Below, in pieces: positions 26,197 through 34,940 of a stretch of DNA of 64,000 nt (positions within the stretch are counted from its first letter, which is position 1; every line of letters starts with the position of its first letter). Below the pieces are notes generated by a model. That model was not told the origin of the DNA and did no database searches. It saw nothing but the letters and a program-made list of their open reading frames with translations. A program made the translations under genes and the position numbers. This DNA comes from Taishania sp964580465 (lineage in GTDB: Bacteria; Bacteroidota; Bacteroidia; Flavobacteriales_D; Crocinitomicaceae): assembly GCA_964580465.1 (NCBI GenBank), contig CAZOKJ010000003.1, positions 66,814-130,813 on the forward strand, written 5' to 3'.

Positions 26197-26648
26197 TATT
26201 CTTTGTTTTTTGAATCTATGATAATGGTAACAGGTCCATCGTTTATGAGTTGCACTTTCATGTCTGCTCCGAAAATTCCTGTTGCTACTTTTGTTTGACT
26301 TACTTTTCTAAGTTCTTCAACAAAGTAATCATACAATGGGATTGCTGTCTCCGGTCTTGCTGCTTGAATGTAGCTAGGTCTGTTTCCTTTTTTTGTTGAA
26401 GCATGAAGTGTAAACTGGCTAATAATTAAAAATTCTCCTTGTGTATCTTGAATACTTCGGTTCATTTTTCCTTCTTCATCATTGAAAATACGCAAGTTAA
26501 GAAGTTTTCCGATTAACCAATCTGCATCTTCTTGTGTGTCTGCGTGTTCGATGCCAACTAAAACTACTAAACCGTGTTCAATTTCACCATGAATTTGATG
26601 GTCAATTGTTACAGATGCTTCTAACGAACGTTGGATAACTATTTTCAT
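26196..26648 (-). CDS. dtd: D-aminoacyl-tRNA deacylase
   Basis: Removes D-amino acids (and glycine mischarged on tRNA-Ala) from tRNAs. The 150 residues are canonical, with the SQFTLHASTKKGNRPSY motif near 78-94 and the cross-subunit NDGPVTIIID motif near 136-145. It overlaps rsgA (upstream) and mazG (downstream) by one base each, which implies translational coupling. Confidence 0.96.
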   Translation of the reverse strand: MKIVIQRSLEASVTIDHQIHGEIEHGLVVLVGIEHADTQEDADWLIGKLLNLRIFNDEEGKMNRSIQDTQGEFLIISQFTLHASTKKGNRPSYIQAARPETAIPLYDYFVEELRKVSQTKVATGIFGADMKVQLINDGPVTIIIDSKNKE

Positions 26649-27589
26649 TAAAATTCGCTTTTTCGATATACTTCTTGCTGATCCTCTGTCATTAATTGAT
26701 AATACGTTTGATAACGAGAGTCAAAAATTTCTTCCTTTTCAACGGCTTCTTTAATAGCGCATTGAGGTTCATTCAAATGTTTGCAATTGTGAAATTTACA
26801 CTGATTTAAACGTTCTCTCATTTCAGGGAAATAATGAGAAATGTGCTCTTTTTCTATTTCTGTAATACCAAAAGCACGGATTCCAGGGGTGTCGATTATG
26901 TAACCGCCAGATTTTAGTTGATGCATTTCTGCAAAAGTTGTTGTGTGTTTTCCTTGCAAATGAACATCTGAAATATCACCTGTTCTTAAGTCTAATGTGT
27001 TATCTAATCCATTGATTAAAGAACTTTTTCCAACACCAGAATGCCCAGAAATCATAACTTGTTTGCCCTTGATTTCATCTTTTAAGAAAGCAATGGAATT
27101 TTCATCAGTGGCATTGATTAGATGGGTATCGTATCCAATTTCTTTGTACATATATGCCAAAGCATGAGCGTATTCCAATTCATCTTCATTCAATAGATCA
27201 ATTTTATTAAATAAAATCGTTGTGGGAATTCTAAATGACTCAGTTGAAACTAAAAAACGGTCAATAAACGCTAAGTGAGTAACGGGATAGTTCACCGTTA
27301 CAATTAAATAGGCACGGTCCACGTTGGCAGCCAAAATTTGCATTTGTTTGCTCAAGTTGGTTGACTTTCGAACAATGTAATTGGTCCTTTTTTCAAGGCT
27401 AACAATCGTTCTGTTTCCTTCGTTGTCAATATCTTTGTTTAAAATAACATTGTCACCAACAGCTACAGGATTGGTAGTGCTGAGGCCTTCCAAACGAATA
27501 CGACCGCGAATACGAGCATTCACAACTTCACCGTTTTCTAATTCAACGATGTACCATTTGCCTGTTGATTTTAATATCTTTCCTTTCAA
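26648..27589 (-). CDS. rsgA: Ribosome small-subunit-dependent GTPase RsgA
   Basis: Late 30S assembly factor. 313 residues: N-terminal OB fold about 1-70; circularly permuted GTPase with G4 (FNKIDL near 125), G1 (SGHSGVGKSSL near 181), G2 (HTTT) and G3 (DTPGI near 232) in the order typical of YjeQ; zinc finger near 263-280 (CKFHNCKHLNEPQC). It begins with TTG at 27589, since an in-frame stop lies four codons upstream and no ATG intervenes. Operon tsaD-rsgA-dtd-mazG. Confidence 0.95.
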   Translation of the reverse strand: MKGKILKSTGKWYIVELENGEVVNARIRGRIRLEGLSTTNPVAVGDNVILNKDIDNEGNRTIVSLEKRTNYIVRKSTNLSKQMQILAANVDRAYLIVTVNYPVTHLAFIDRFLVSTESFRIPTTILFNKIDLLNEDELEYAHALAYMYKEIGYDTHLINATDENSIAFLKDEIKGKQVMISGHSGVGKSSLINGLDNTLDLRTGDISDVHLQGKHTTTFAEMHQLKSGGYIIDTPGIRAFGITEIEKEHISHYFPEMRERLNQCKFHNCKHLNEPQCAIKEAVEKEEIFDSRYQTYYQLMTEDQQEVYRKSEF

Positions 27590-27627
27590 GGTTTGTTTTT
27601 ATGTAAAATTACAATTTTTATTCCAAA

Positions 27628-28650
27628 TTACCAATCTATTCTTGCTTTTGCTGCGACACTTTGATCGGCAAATAGTCCTTTGTCATACATGAATTTCCCT
27701 GTAATGGCAATCATAGCTGCATTATCTGTACAGTATTCAAATTTTGGGATGTAAACATTCCAGTTTTGTTCTTGGGCAAGTTGCTGAAGGGTGTTTCTTA
27801 ATCCACTATTTGCACTTACTCCACCGGCTATGGCTATTTCCTTAATGTTGAGGTCAGCTGACGCTTTTTTTAGCTTTTTCATCAAAATAGTGATGATGGC
27901 ATGCTGAATAGAAGCGCACAAATCGTCTAAGTTTTCCTCAATAAAATTGGCATTTTCTTTTTGTTGCTTTTGCAAAAAGTATAAAATAGATGTTTTCAAG
28001 CCACTGAAACTGAAATCGTAATCTTTGATGTTGGGTTTGCTAAATTCAAAACGTAAAGGATTGCCTTTTTGAGCATGTTTATCAATGTATGGACCACCTG
28101 GATATGGAAAACCAAGTAGTTTAGCGGCTTTATCGAATGCTTCGCCAGCGGCGTCATCAATAGTGGAGCCAATAATTTTCATTTCTAGGTAGTCGTTTAC
28201 CTGAACAATTTGGGTGTGTCCGCCAGAAACCGTTAAACATAAAAAAGGAAACGAAGGTTTGGATTTCCCTTCGTCATCAATAAAGTGAGCCAAAATGTGT
28301 CCATGCATGTGGTTGACATCAATTAACGGTATGTCCAATGCCAATGCAAATGATTTTGCAAAAGACGTTCCAACTACCAAAGAGCCCATTAAACCAGGAC
28401 CTTTTGTAAAAGCTACGGCATCAATATCTTCTTTTTTTATTCCTGCTTTTTTTATGGCAGCATCTACCACTGGAATGATGTTTTGTTGATGAGCTCTGCT
28501 TGCCAATTCAGGTACAACTCCTCCGTACTCTTCATGAATTTTTTGTCCTGCAATAACATTTGAAAAAATGGCAGTATTTTTGATGATAGCAGCAGAGGTA
28601 TCATCGCAAGAAGATTCAATTCCTAAAATTATTGTTTCTTTTTGTCCCAA
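27628..28650 (-). CDS. tsaD: tRNA N6-adenosine threonylcarbamoyltransferase TsaD
   Basis: Attaches threonylcarbamoyl to A37 of ANN-decoding tRNAs. 340 residues with GIESSCDDTSAAI near 10-22, the metal-binding HMHGHILAHF near 115, SGGHTQIV near 146, DAAGEAFDKAAKLLG near 170, and AIAGGVSANSGLR near 273. The start is TTG (28650): a TAA lies three codons upstream in frame and the N-terminus is intact from here. A -7 element 15 bases upstream (28673-28666) gives a transcript with a leader of about ten bases. It heads the operon with rsgA, dtd and mazG. Confidence 0.95.
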   Translation of the reverse strand: MGQKETIILGIESSCDDTSAAIIKNTAIFSNVIAGQKIHEEYGGVVPELASRAHQQNIIPVVDAAIKKAGIKKEDIDAVAFTKGPGLMGSLVVGTSFAKSFALALDIPLIDVNHMHGHILAHFIDDEGKSKPSFPFLCLTVSGGHTQIVQVNDYLEMKIIGSTIDDAAGEAFDKAAKLLGFPYPGGPYIDKHAQKGNPLRFEFSKPNIKDYDFSFSGLKTSILYFLQKQQKENANFIEENLDDLCASIQHAIITILMKKLKKASADLNIKEIAIAGGVSANSGLRNTLQQLAQEQNWNVYIPKFEYCTDNAAMIAITGKFMYDKGLFADQSVAAKARIDW

Positions 28651-28665
28651 CTTTAATTAATTTTG
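28632..28665 (+). promoter_or_regulatory. tamB promoter (TTG-N23-TAATTTTG)
   Basis: TTG at 28632-28634 and TAATTTTG at 28658-28665, spacing 23. The -7 element directly abuts the opposite-facing -7 element of tsaD. The tamB ATG (28675) is only 9 bases beyond the element, so the transcript is nearly leaderless. Confidence 0.68.
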
Positions 28666-28673
28666 CAAATCTA
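28666..28673 (-). promoter_or_regulatory. tsaD -7 promoter element (TAGATTTG)
   Basis: On the minus strand TAGATTTG matches TAnnTTTG exactly. It is placed back-to-back with the tamB -7 element with no base between, forming TAnnTTTGCAAAnnTA. No TTG at -33 spacing is visible. Confidence 0.55.
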
Positions 28674-28674
28674 T

Positions 28675-31600
28675 ATGGCAAAAGTACTTAAAATATTTAC
28701 ACGAACACTCTACGGAATAATAGAGTGGGTATTACTTTTTGTCATTTTATTTGCCTTTTTTATTCGTACAAGTCCTGTTCAAACTTTTTTAGCAGAACGA
28801 GCAACTGCTTATTTATCAGAAGAATTAGGTACTGTTTTTACTATTGATAAAGTAGACATAACATTTATTGACCGAGTAGATTTAAAAGGGATATTCTTAA
28901 TGAATCAAGCTCAAACAGATACCATTGCATCTATTAAGAGTTTATTGGTTGATGTGGATGGAATTGGAGCATTTAATCAAAAAATTCACTTAAATTCTTT
29001 ATTATTAGAAGATGGAATTGTAAAAATTGAAAAAGAAAAAGCAACAGAAGCAATAAATTTAAATTTTATTATTGATTATTTTAAAAGCAGCAAACCGAAG
29101 AAAAAGAAAAAAACACTTCCTTTCTACATTGATAAAGTAGCTTTAGAAAATGTACGATTTCATTATGATAATAGCATGATTCCTAATCGCACTGATGGAG
29201 GTATGGATTATCAACATTTAAAGTTAGATAGTATTTTCTTAAAGGCTAAAAATGTAGGGATTGTCAAAGGAGTTATCACTGCTGATTTAAAGCATTTGGA
29301 AGCGAATGAAAAATGTGGGTTTAAATTAAGCGATTTTAAAGGTCAGATTACGGTTTCTAATCATGGAGTTGATATTAAAAATGTCAATATCCATACACCA
29401 TTAACAGATTTGAATAGCAAGCGTTTTCAATTATTATATACGAGCTATACACAGTTCAAATCTTTTGTTGATAGCGTAGCTTTTGATGCAGATGTCTATG
29501 GAAGTACTGTTTCTTTTATTGACATAGCCCGTTTTGCACCGCAATTACAGGGAATGGATCAGCAAGTTTCTTTGGAAGGAAAAGTAACAAAATTTGTAAA
29601 AAATTTACGTGTTGAGGATTTGGAACTGCATACAGGTGATAAAACAGTTTTAAAAGGAACAATTAATTTGCCAGATTTTAGAGATTTACACAATGCGTTT
29701 TACCAAGAACGAATAGATTATGCATTTATTGATTTGAAAGATTTACAAGCCATTAACTTGCCAAAATCAGCTTCTAAACGTAAAATTGAATTAAACGAAA
29801 GTGTAAACAGATTGGGTTATTTTGAAGGAAGGAACATCCGTTTAGATGGAATTTTCTCTCAATTTGTACTCTCTTCTTCTGAGATTTCAACGCGACTTGG
29901 TTCTGTTAACATGAGCAATGGAATTTTATTTACATACCAACCTGCAAGCAATTCATTTTTGTTTAGTCGTTCTGAAGCAAGTGAATATGACGTGAAAGTC
30001 AATGAGTTTGATTTGGGTGGTTTTATCGGGAATAAGAATTTTGGTGTTGTTGATGGTGTCTTTTTCTTAACTGGTGAAGCAAGGTCATTTACAGATATTG
30101 ATTTTACCGATATATCAGGAGATGTTAAACGATTTGATTTAGCTGATTATTCTTATTCGAACATCCGAGTTGAAAACACTTCCTTTATAGATAAAATTCT
30201 CTATGCTGAGGTAAACGTTGAAGATAACAACTTGACCATGAATTATGCGGGGACTATTGACTTGAATGGGGAACCAAAAATGAACATGGAAATTGATTTG
30301 GATAAAGCCATGTTAGGTCGATTGAATATAACGGAAAGTAAATTGACCAACTTAGTGGGCAAAATTCGTCTGAATACTGTTGGTGTCAATCCCAATACGA
30401 TGTCAGGAACAGTTGATGTTGTTCAATTACATTACGTCGATGATGACAAAAAGATTTCAATTCCAAGAATAGCATTGTCCATTGAAAGATCGGCAGAAGT
30501 AGATGTCATTCACTTGAATAGTTCTATTTTAGATGCAACTGTAGAAGGGAAAGCAAATGTTAATAACATTGGTTACATTATTCAAGATCAGGTGAGTCAA
30601 CTTTTTCCTGGTTTAACACAATTACAGCTTAGCAAAAAAGATAAAAAGAAGTTAAAAGCATCGGAGGATTGCATGGTTTTTGATGTGAAAGCTAAAGACA
30701 TGTCCGATTTCTTAGCTATTTTCATGCCTCGATTAACCGTTAGCCCTGGTACAACGATTAAAGGGGATTATGATGCGTCAAAGCACTTCTTCCTTATGGA
30801 TGTTTATTCTGACAAAGTTTCGTTTGATCACTATGAAGCAAAAGGCATTTCACTTTCTCAAACAGCTGATTATTCTAACTTAGATGCAAGTTACCGCATT
30901 CAAAAATTAAAATTAAACGACTCAATTACGCTTGAAAACGTTCATTTTTCAGGCGTTGGGAATGGTGACAACTTAGAATCACAGTTAACTTGGAATCCAA
31001 CGACAAAAAATGCAACAGATATTCAATGGACAACTCATTTTGAAACCAATAAACGCATCAAAACAGTTTTCAAACCGTCTTACTTTGCGATTAATGAACA
31101 AAAATGGGAAATCGGAAGAGCAGCAACCATTATTTTAGATTCATCTGTAGTTGATGTTAGCGATTTTAAGCTGATTAGTGGAGAACAATACATTTCTGCA
31201 GATGGTCGAATTTCTAAAAATGATAGTGACCAATTGGCATTTAAAATTCACGAAGTTGATTTAGAAAAACTTGGACATTTGTTAGGATTGAATATCAACT
31301 TAAATGGTCAATTGAATGGTCTTGCGTTTGTGTCTAATCCTTATACCAATTTTAAATATTTCGGTGACGTAACAATTAGTGAATTATTTATTAATGGAGA
31401 AGAAGTCGGTAATGTAGTATTGATGTCACAATCTACAAGCAATAAGGATATTATTGAAATTAGAGGAGATTTAGATTATCGTTCAATGCCCTCGTTCTCA
31501 TTTGAAGGAACTTATGATTTAAGCAAAAAAACAGATAATATGAATTTTGATTTGGTTTTTGATAAAACCAATATCTCTGTTGTGAATGCATTTATGGATC

Positions 31601-33270
31601 CTTTGGTAATGGATGATATCAAAGGGGAATTGAATGGTCGTCTTCATGTTTCAGGTGGTATTTCTCGACCAATTCTCGAAGGTAAATTAAACCTTGATAA
31701 AGCATCTTTAAAAATGGTGATGCTTGGAACAACTTTCAGTTTAAGTGGTCCAATAGAAGCAGATGCTGATGGTTTTTACATCAACCATATTCCAATTTCA
31801 GATGCAGAAGGAAACACAGGTTCTTTGATTGCGTCTATTTATCACAATAATTTTAAAGATTGGAACTTCGATGTTTCTATCAATGCTGAGGAAGATTATT
31901 ATAAACGAGATCGCTTGCAAAGTTGGGTCAAATTGCCTTTGGAGAAATTCTTGGTGTTGAACACAGACAATAAACGAGGAGATGTTTATTATGGTAAAGC
32001 TTATGCTACGGGAACAGTTGGTATTTTTGGGTACTTGAATAATTTAGAAATTAACGTAGATGTTAAAACTCAAAAAGGAACCAATGTTGTGCTTGATTTC
32101 TTTAGCCAAACTGAAATTACAGAAAATAACATCATTGAGTTTAAGTCTAAAAATGATACGATTACAGTTTCCGATGAACGTAAAATTAATTATTCAGGCG
32201 TGTCGCTAAACTTAAATTTTGATGTTACGCGTGATGCAGCTATACGAATGATTATTAACGAACAAACAGGTGATGAAATCACGGCTACAGGTAGAGGAAA
32301 GTTGAGTTTAGGATTGGATAGAGTAGGTCAAATGTCATTAGATGGTACTTACACCATTGCAGACGGAAGTAAATACAATTTCGTTTTGGGGCCAATCAGA
32401 GAAACATTCTACATTAAAGAGGGAAGTAGCATTGCATGGACAGGAAATCCTTTCCAAGCGGCATTGGATTTACAGGCATATTATACAATGAAGGCGAGTT
32501 TAGGTGATTTATCTCCTGAATTATTGACAAGTGGAAGTCAAGATATTCATTGTTATTTGAATTTGACAGAATCTTTAATGAAGCCAGCAATTGATTGTAA
32601 AATTGACGCACCAAAAGCAGCTGAAAAAGATAAGTCGTTATTGGCTCAATTAACAGCTGATAAAGATGAGTTAAACCGTCAGTTTTTCTCATTGTTATTA
32701 TGGAAGAAATTCCAGCCGATTAAAGGTAGCTCACGTGCAAGTGGTGGTGCAGCTTTGGATTTAGCAAGTAATCAAATCAATAGTTTGTTAGATCAAGTTT
32801 CACAAGATTTCAAGGTGAATGTCAATATGAATGCTGATGATGTTGGTAGAAGTGAGTATGAAGTGGGCGTAAAAAAAGGTTTCTTAGATGACCAGTTGGT
32901 GATTTCTGGTTCATTTGGTGCTCGCAACCAAACAAGTGGAAATCAAACACAATCTTCTGTTATCGGTGATATTGAAATAGAGTACAAATTGAACAAAGAC
33001 GGAACGTTTAGAATAAATGTTTTCAATGAGTCAAATGATAATAGAGGTTTACAATCTACCAACAGGGGAATGTTTAAACAAGGTGTTGGTTTGTATTACA
33101 AAGAAAGTTTCAATACGTTTAAAGATTTTAAATTGTATCAGCAGTTCTTGGATATTTTCCGAAAAAAACAAAATAAACGCTATCCAGTTACACGCAAGAA
33201 ACAACAAACTCCTGTGCCAGGCTCTAATGCTGAAAAACAACAAAATGCAGCCATAAAACCAAAAGAATAA
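28675..33270 (+). CDS. tamB: TamB-like translocation and assembly module protein
   Basis: AsmA-like, inner-membrane anchored, periplasm-spanning protein that with an Omp85 partner supports outer-membrane protein insertion or phospholipid transport. I start at ATG 28675 (1531 residues), since the upstream TTG (28663) lies inside the promoter element. Membrane anchor about residues 10-35, long beta-groove body, and the C-terminal TamB domain (DUF490) from about 1180 (DRVGQMSLDGTYTIADGSKYNF; then LDLQAYYTMKA; then QFFSLLLWKKF; SYEVGVKKGFLDDQLVISGSF-like end). A basic Gln/Lys-rich tail closes it. The partner gene tamA is not visible here. Length is in the normal Bacteroidota range. Confidence 0.9.
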   Translation: MAKVLKIFTRTLYGIIEWVLLFVILFAFFIRTSPVQTFLAERATAYLSEELGTVFTIDKVDITFIDRVDLKGIFLMNQAQTDTIASIKSLLVDVDGIGAFNQKIHLNSLLLEDGIVKIEKEKATEAINLNFIIDYFKSSKPKKKKKTLPFYIDKVALENVRFHYDNSMIPNRTDGGMDYQHLKLDSIFLKAKNVGIVKGVITADLKHLEANEKCGFKLSDFKGQITVSNHGVDIKNVNIHTPLTDLNSKRFQLLYTSYTQFKSFVDSVAFDADVYGSTVSFIDIARFAPQLQGMDQQVSLEGKVTKFVKNLRVEDLELHTGDKTVLKGTINLPDFRDLHNAFYQERIDYAFIDLKDLQAINLPKSASKRKIELNESVNRLGYFEGRNIRLDGIFSQFVLSSSEISTRLGSVNMSNGILFTYQPASNSFLFSRSEASEYDVKVNEFDLGGFIGNKNFGVVDGVFFLTGEARSFTDIDFTDISGDVKRFDLADYSYSNIRVENTSFIDKILYAEVNVEDNNLTMNYAGTIDLNGEPKMNMEIDLDKAMLGRLNITESKLTNLVGKIRLNTVGVNPNTMSGTVDVVQLHYVDDDKKISIPRIALSIERSAEVDVIHLNSSILDATVEGKANVNNIGYIIQDQVSQLFPGLTQLQLSKKDKKKLKASEDCMVFDVKAKDMSDFLAIFMPRLTVSPGTTIKGDYDASKHFFLMDVYSDKVSFDHYEAKGISLSQTADYSNLDASYRIQKLKLNDSITLENVHFSGVGNGDNLESQLTWNPTTKNATDIQWTTHFETNKRIKTVFKPSYFAINEQKWEIGRAATIILDSSVVDVSDFKLISGEQYISADGRISKNDSDQLAFKIHEVDLEKLGHLLGLNINLNGQLNGLAFVSNPYTNFKYFGDVTISELFINGEEVGNVVLMSQSTSNKDIIEIRGDLDYRSMPSFSFEGTYDLSKKTDNMNFDLVFDKTNISVVNAFMDPLVMDDIKGELNGRLHVSGGISRPILEGKLNLDKASLKMVMLGTTFSLSGPIEADADGFYINHIPISDAEGNTGSLIASIYHNNFKDWNFDVSINAEEDYYKRDRLQSWVKLPLEKFLVLNTDNKRGDVYYGKAYATGTVGIFGYLNNLEINVDVKTQKGTNVVLDFFSQTEITENNIIEFKSKNDTITVSDERKINYSGVSLNLNFDVTRDAAIRMIINEQTGDEITATGRGKLSLGLDRVGQMSLDGTYTIADGSKYNFVLGPIRETFYIKEGSSIAWTGNPFQAALDLQAYYTMKASLGDLSPELLTSGSQDIHCYLNLTESLMKPAIDCKIDAPKAAEKDKSLLAQLTADKDELNRQFFSLLLWKKFQPIKGSSRASGGAALDLASNQINSLLDQVSQDFKVNVNMNADDVGRSEYEVGVKKGFLDDQLVISGSFGARNQTSGNQTQSSVIGDIEIEYKLNKDGTFRINVFNESNDNRGLQSTNRGMFKQGVGLYYKESFNTFKDFKLYQQFLDIFRKKQNKRYPVTRKKQQTPVPGSNAEKQQNAAIKPKE

Positions 33271-33293
33271 TTTTCATTTCTAAATTATTTTGT

Positions 33294-33301
33294 TACTTTT
33301 G
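33294..33301 (+). promoter_or_regulatory. -7 promoter element before the interrupted T9SS protein gene
   Basis: TACTTTTG, exact TAnnTTTG match, 20 bases before ATG 33322. It shows that the broken gene still has a promoter-like start. Confidence 0.5.
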
Positions 33302-33321
33302 ATGTAAATAACATCTTAAGT

Positions 33322-34017
33322 ATGAAGGAAAATTTGATTTTTTCAACACTATTTCTACTCCAATTTACTACTTTAGCACAACTATTTCCTGTAAATGTTT
33401 ACAGTGTTACAACAGCTCAATAAGCTCAGCCTGGCGAAGATGCTTCTAAAATGATAGATGGCAATCCGCAAACAATGTACCATTCAAATTGGTATGCGGT
33501 TGGAATTCCTGATGAGGTAAAATTTTATTTTACTCAACAAGCTCAAGCTATTAAAGAAATTGTTTACACCCCAAGAATTTCAAGTCTAAATGGTGTGTGG
33601 GCAAAAGTGAGCGTTTCTTACGCTACACGTGCAAAATTATATGTTGCCATTGTAGGAACGGGAGATGTTTCTTTAACCACAACTAAAATTTATTATCCTT
33701 CAAATGCTTTAGGAGTTTATGCTGTTGGTTACGATGGAACAAGAATTTTAGTTTTTCCGCTTGAATTATCAGTTGAATCATTGTCAAATAGCTCGTTTAC
33801 TATTCAACCAAATCCTTTTGAAGATGAATTAACGATTGTTGGAAATGAACTTATTCACACCTTAATTGTGTATGAAGCGCTTGGGAAGTTGGTTCAACAA
33901 GTAGCAATCAATGCCTCTACTGGGAAAATTGATACTAGCAAACTTCAACCTGGTGTTTATCTTTTAAAAATTACTACTTACAATGGTGTTTATACCTCAA
34001 AAGTGGTAAAAAAGTAA
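33322..34017 (+). pseudogene. Secreted T9SS cargo protein interrupted by an in-frame TAA
   Basis: From ATG 33322 the reading gives a good signal peptide (MKENLIFSTLFLLQFTTLAQ) and then VNVYSVTTAQ, followed by TAA at 33421-33423. The same frame continues without a break as AQPGEDASKMIDGNPQTMYH, the start of a discoidin (F5/8 type C)-like segment. It ends in a type IX sorting domain (IQPNPFEDELTI ... LQPGVYLLKI, about the last 75 residues). The downstream ATG at 33451 could give 188 residues but without a signal peptide. One base change (for example GAA to TAA) explains the break. The discoidin-like part is also short for the family, so an internal deletion is possible. Recent pseudogene or sequencing error. 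Confidence 0.8.
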
Positions 34018-34035
34018 TCTTTTTATGCAAATAAA

Positions 34036-34066
34036 TTGTTTAGAATCATTCTAAATAGTATTTTTG
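34036..34066 (+). promoter_or_regulatory. Promoter of the SAM methyltransferase (TTG-N20-TATTTTTG)
   Basis: TTG at 34036-34038 and TATTTTTG at 34059-34066 with 20 bases between, a full match to the Bacteroidota promoter. The ATG follows 12 bases after the -7 element. Confidence 0.72.
34039..34055. promoter_or_regulatory. Perfect 17-bp palindromic operator inside the promoter spacer
   Basis: TTTAGAAT-C-ATTCTAAA: two perfect 8-base arms around one central base, occupying the space between the -33 TTG and the -7 element. The 7-1-7/8-1-8 layout is like Fur/PerR-type boxes (PerR: TTATAATnATTATAA). A bound repressor would block RNA polymerase directly. The regulator is unknown. Confidence 0.65.
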
Positions 34067-34078
34067 CAAAAAAGAAAC

Positions 34079-34849
34079 ATGAAAACGGATGGTGTCGAAA
34101 ATGCTCAGAGTTATGAGTTATTATCAAAAATAGGGAAGAAGGTTCTACGACCAGGAGGAAGAGAGATGACGGTTCAAATGCTTGAGGATTTATCGATTAA
34201 TTCGAATGATTCAATAGTTGAGTTTGCTCCAGGTTCTGGGTTTTCAGCAAAATTACTTTTAAACAAGGATTTTTTGCATTATTATGGCGTTGAAAGAGAT
34301 GCTGAGAGAATTAGCGAACTTCAAGCATCTTTTCTAAATCAGTCAATGGAATTTATTTGTGGCGATGCAGAAAATACGCACCTACCAAGTGAGAGTGTAG
34401 ATAAAGTTTTTGGCGAAGCAATGTTGAGTATGCATGCAAACCAACGCAAAGAGAGAATTATAAAAGAAGCTAGTCGCGTATTAAAGAAAGAAGGTTTGTA
34501 TGCCATTCAAGAGTTAGAACTTTCAGTTGAGAATAATGATCAAGAACATGAAATTCAGAAAGAGTTAGCGATTGTTTCTCGTGTTAATGCTCGCCCACAA
34601 ACGATTGAAGAATGGTCTAACTTGTTGGAATCAGCTGGATTTAAAATTATTGATGTAAAACGCAGACCATTGCGCATTTTAGAACCTTTAAGAATTATTG
34701 AAGATGAAGGCTTTGTACAAACTTTTCGAATAATGTTCAATGTATTGAAATCCAAAAAGATTAGAAAGCGCGTTTTAGAAATGAGAAGAACATTTAAAAA
34801 GTACGACTCCTACTTAAATGCAGTTGTTATTATTGCTAAGAAAGTGTAA
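34079..34849 (+). CDS. Class I SAM-dependent methyltransferase
   Basis: 256 residues from ATG 34079; an upstream TTG at 34064 is inside the -7 promoter element and is rejected. A Methyltransf_11-type Rossmann core is visible: IVEFAPGSGFSAKLL (motif I) near 45-59, YGVERDAERI (acidic end of strand 2) near 70, FICGDAENTHLP near 93, and VFGEAMLSMH near 110. Substrate unknown; the C-terminal third (after about 165) is specific to the subfamily. It is a single-gene transcript, with its own promoter, a palindromic operator and a strong terminator, so it is probably induced by a particular stress or metal. Confidence 0.85.
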   Translation: MKTDGVENAQSYELLSKIGKKVLRPGGREMTVQMLEDLSINSNDSIVEFAPGSGFSAKLLLNKDFLHYYGVERDAERISELQASFLNQSMEFICGDAENTHLPSESVDKVFGEAMLSMHANQRKERIIKEASRVLKKEGLYAIQELELSVENNDQEHEIQKELAIVSRVNARPQTIEEWSNLLESAGFKIIDVKRRPLRILEPLRIIEDEGFVQTFRIMFNVLKSKKIRKRVLEMRRTFKKYDSYLNAVVIIAKKV

Positions 34850-34885
34850 TTTTTAAATTTGAAAGGCAGTTGAAAATATTGACTC

Positions 34886-34922
34886 AAAAAAAAAGAGGAA
34901 TTAGTGCTAATTCCTCTTTTTT
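34886..34922. terminator. Bidirectional terminator between methyltransferase and acyl-CoA dehydrogenase genes
   Basis: A perfect 16-bp stem (AAAAAAGAGGAATTAG and its complement) with a 2-base loop, A-rich on the left and T-rich on the right. It serves both convergent genes. Confidence 0.92.
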
Positions 34923-34940
34923 GTATGATTAAAAAAGCGA

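Noticed and set aside
33421..33423. Recoded stop (selenocysteine/pyrrolysine) in the T9SS protein gene
   Set aside because: The codon is TAA, which is not used for these; simple nonsense mutation or base error is far likelier.
34064..34078. TTG start of the methyltransferase
   Set aside because: The TTG is part of the -7 promoter element TATTTTTG; ATG 34079 follows.
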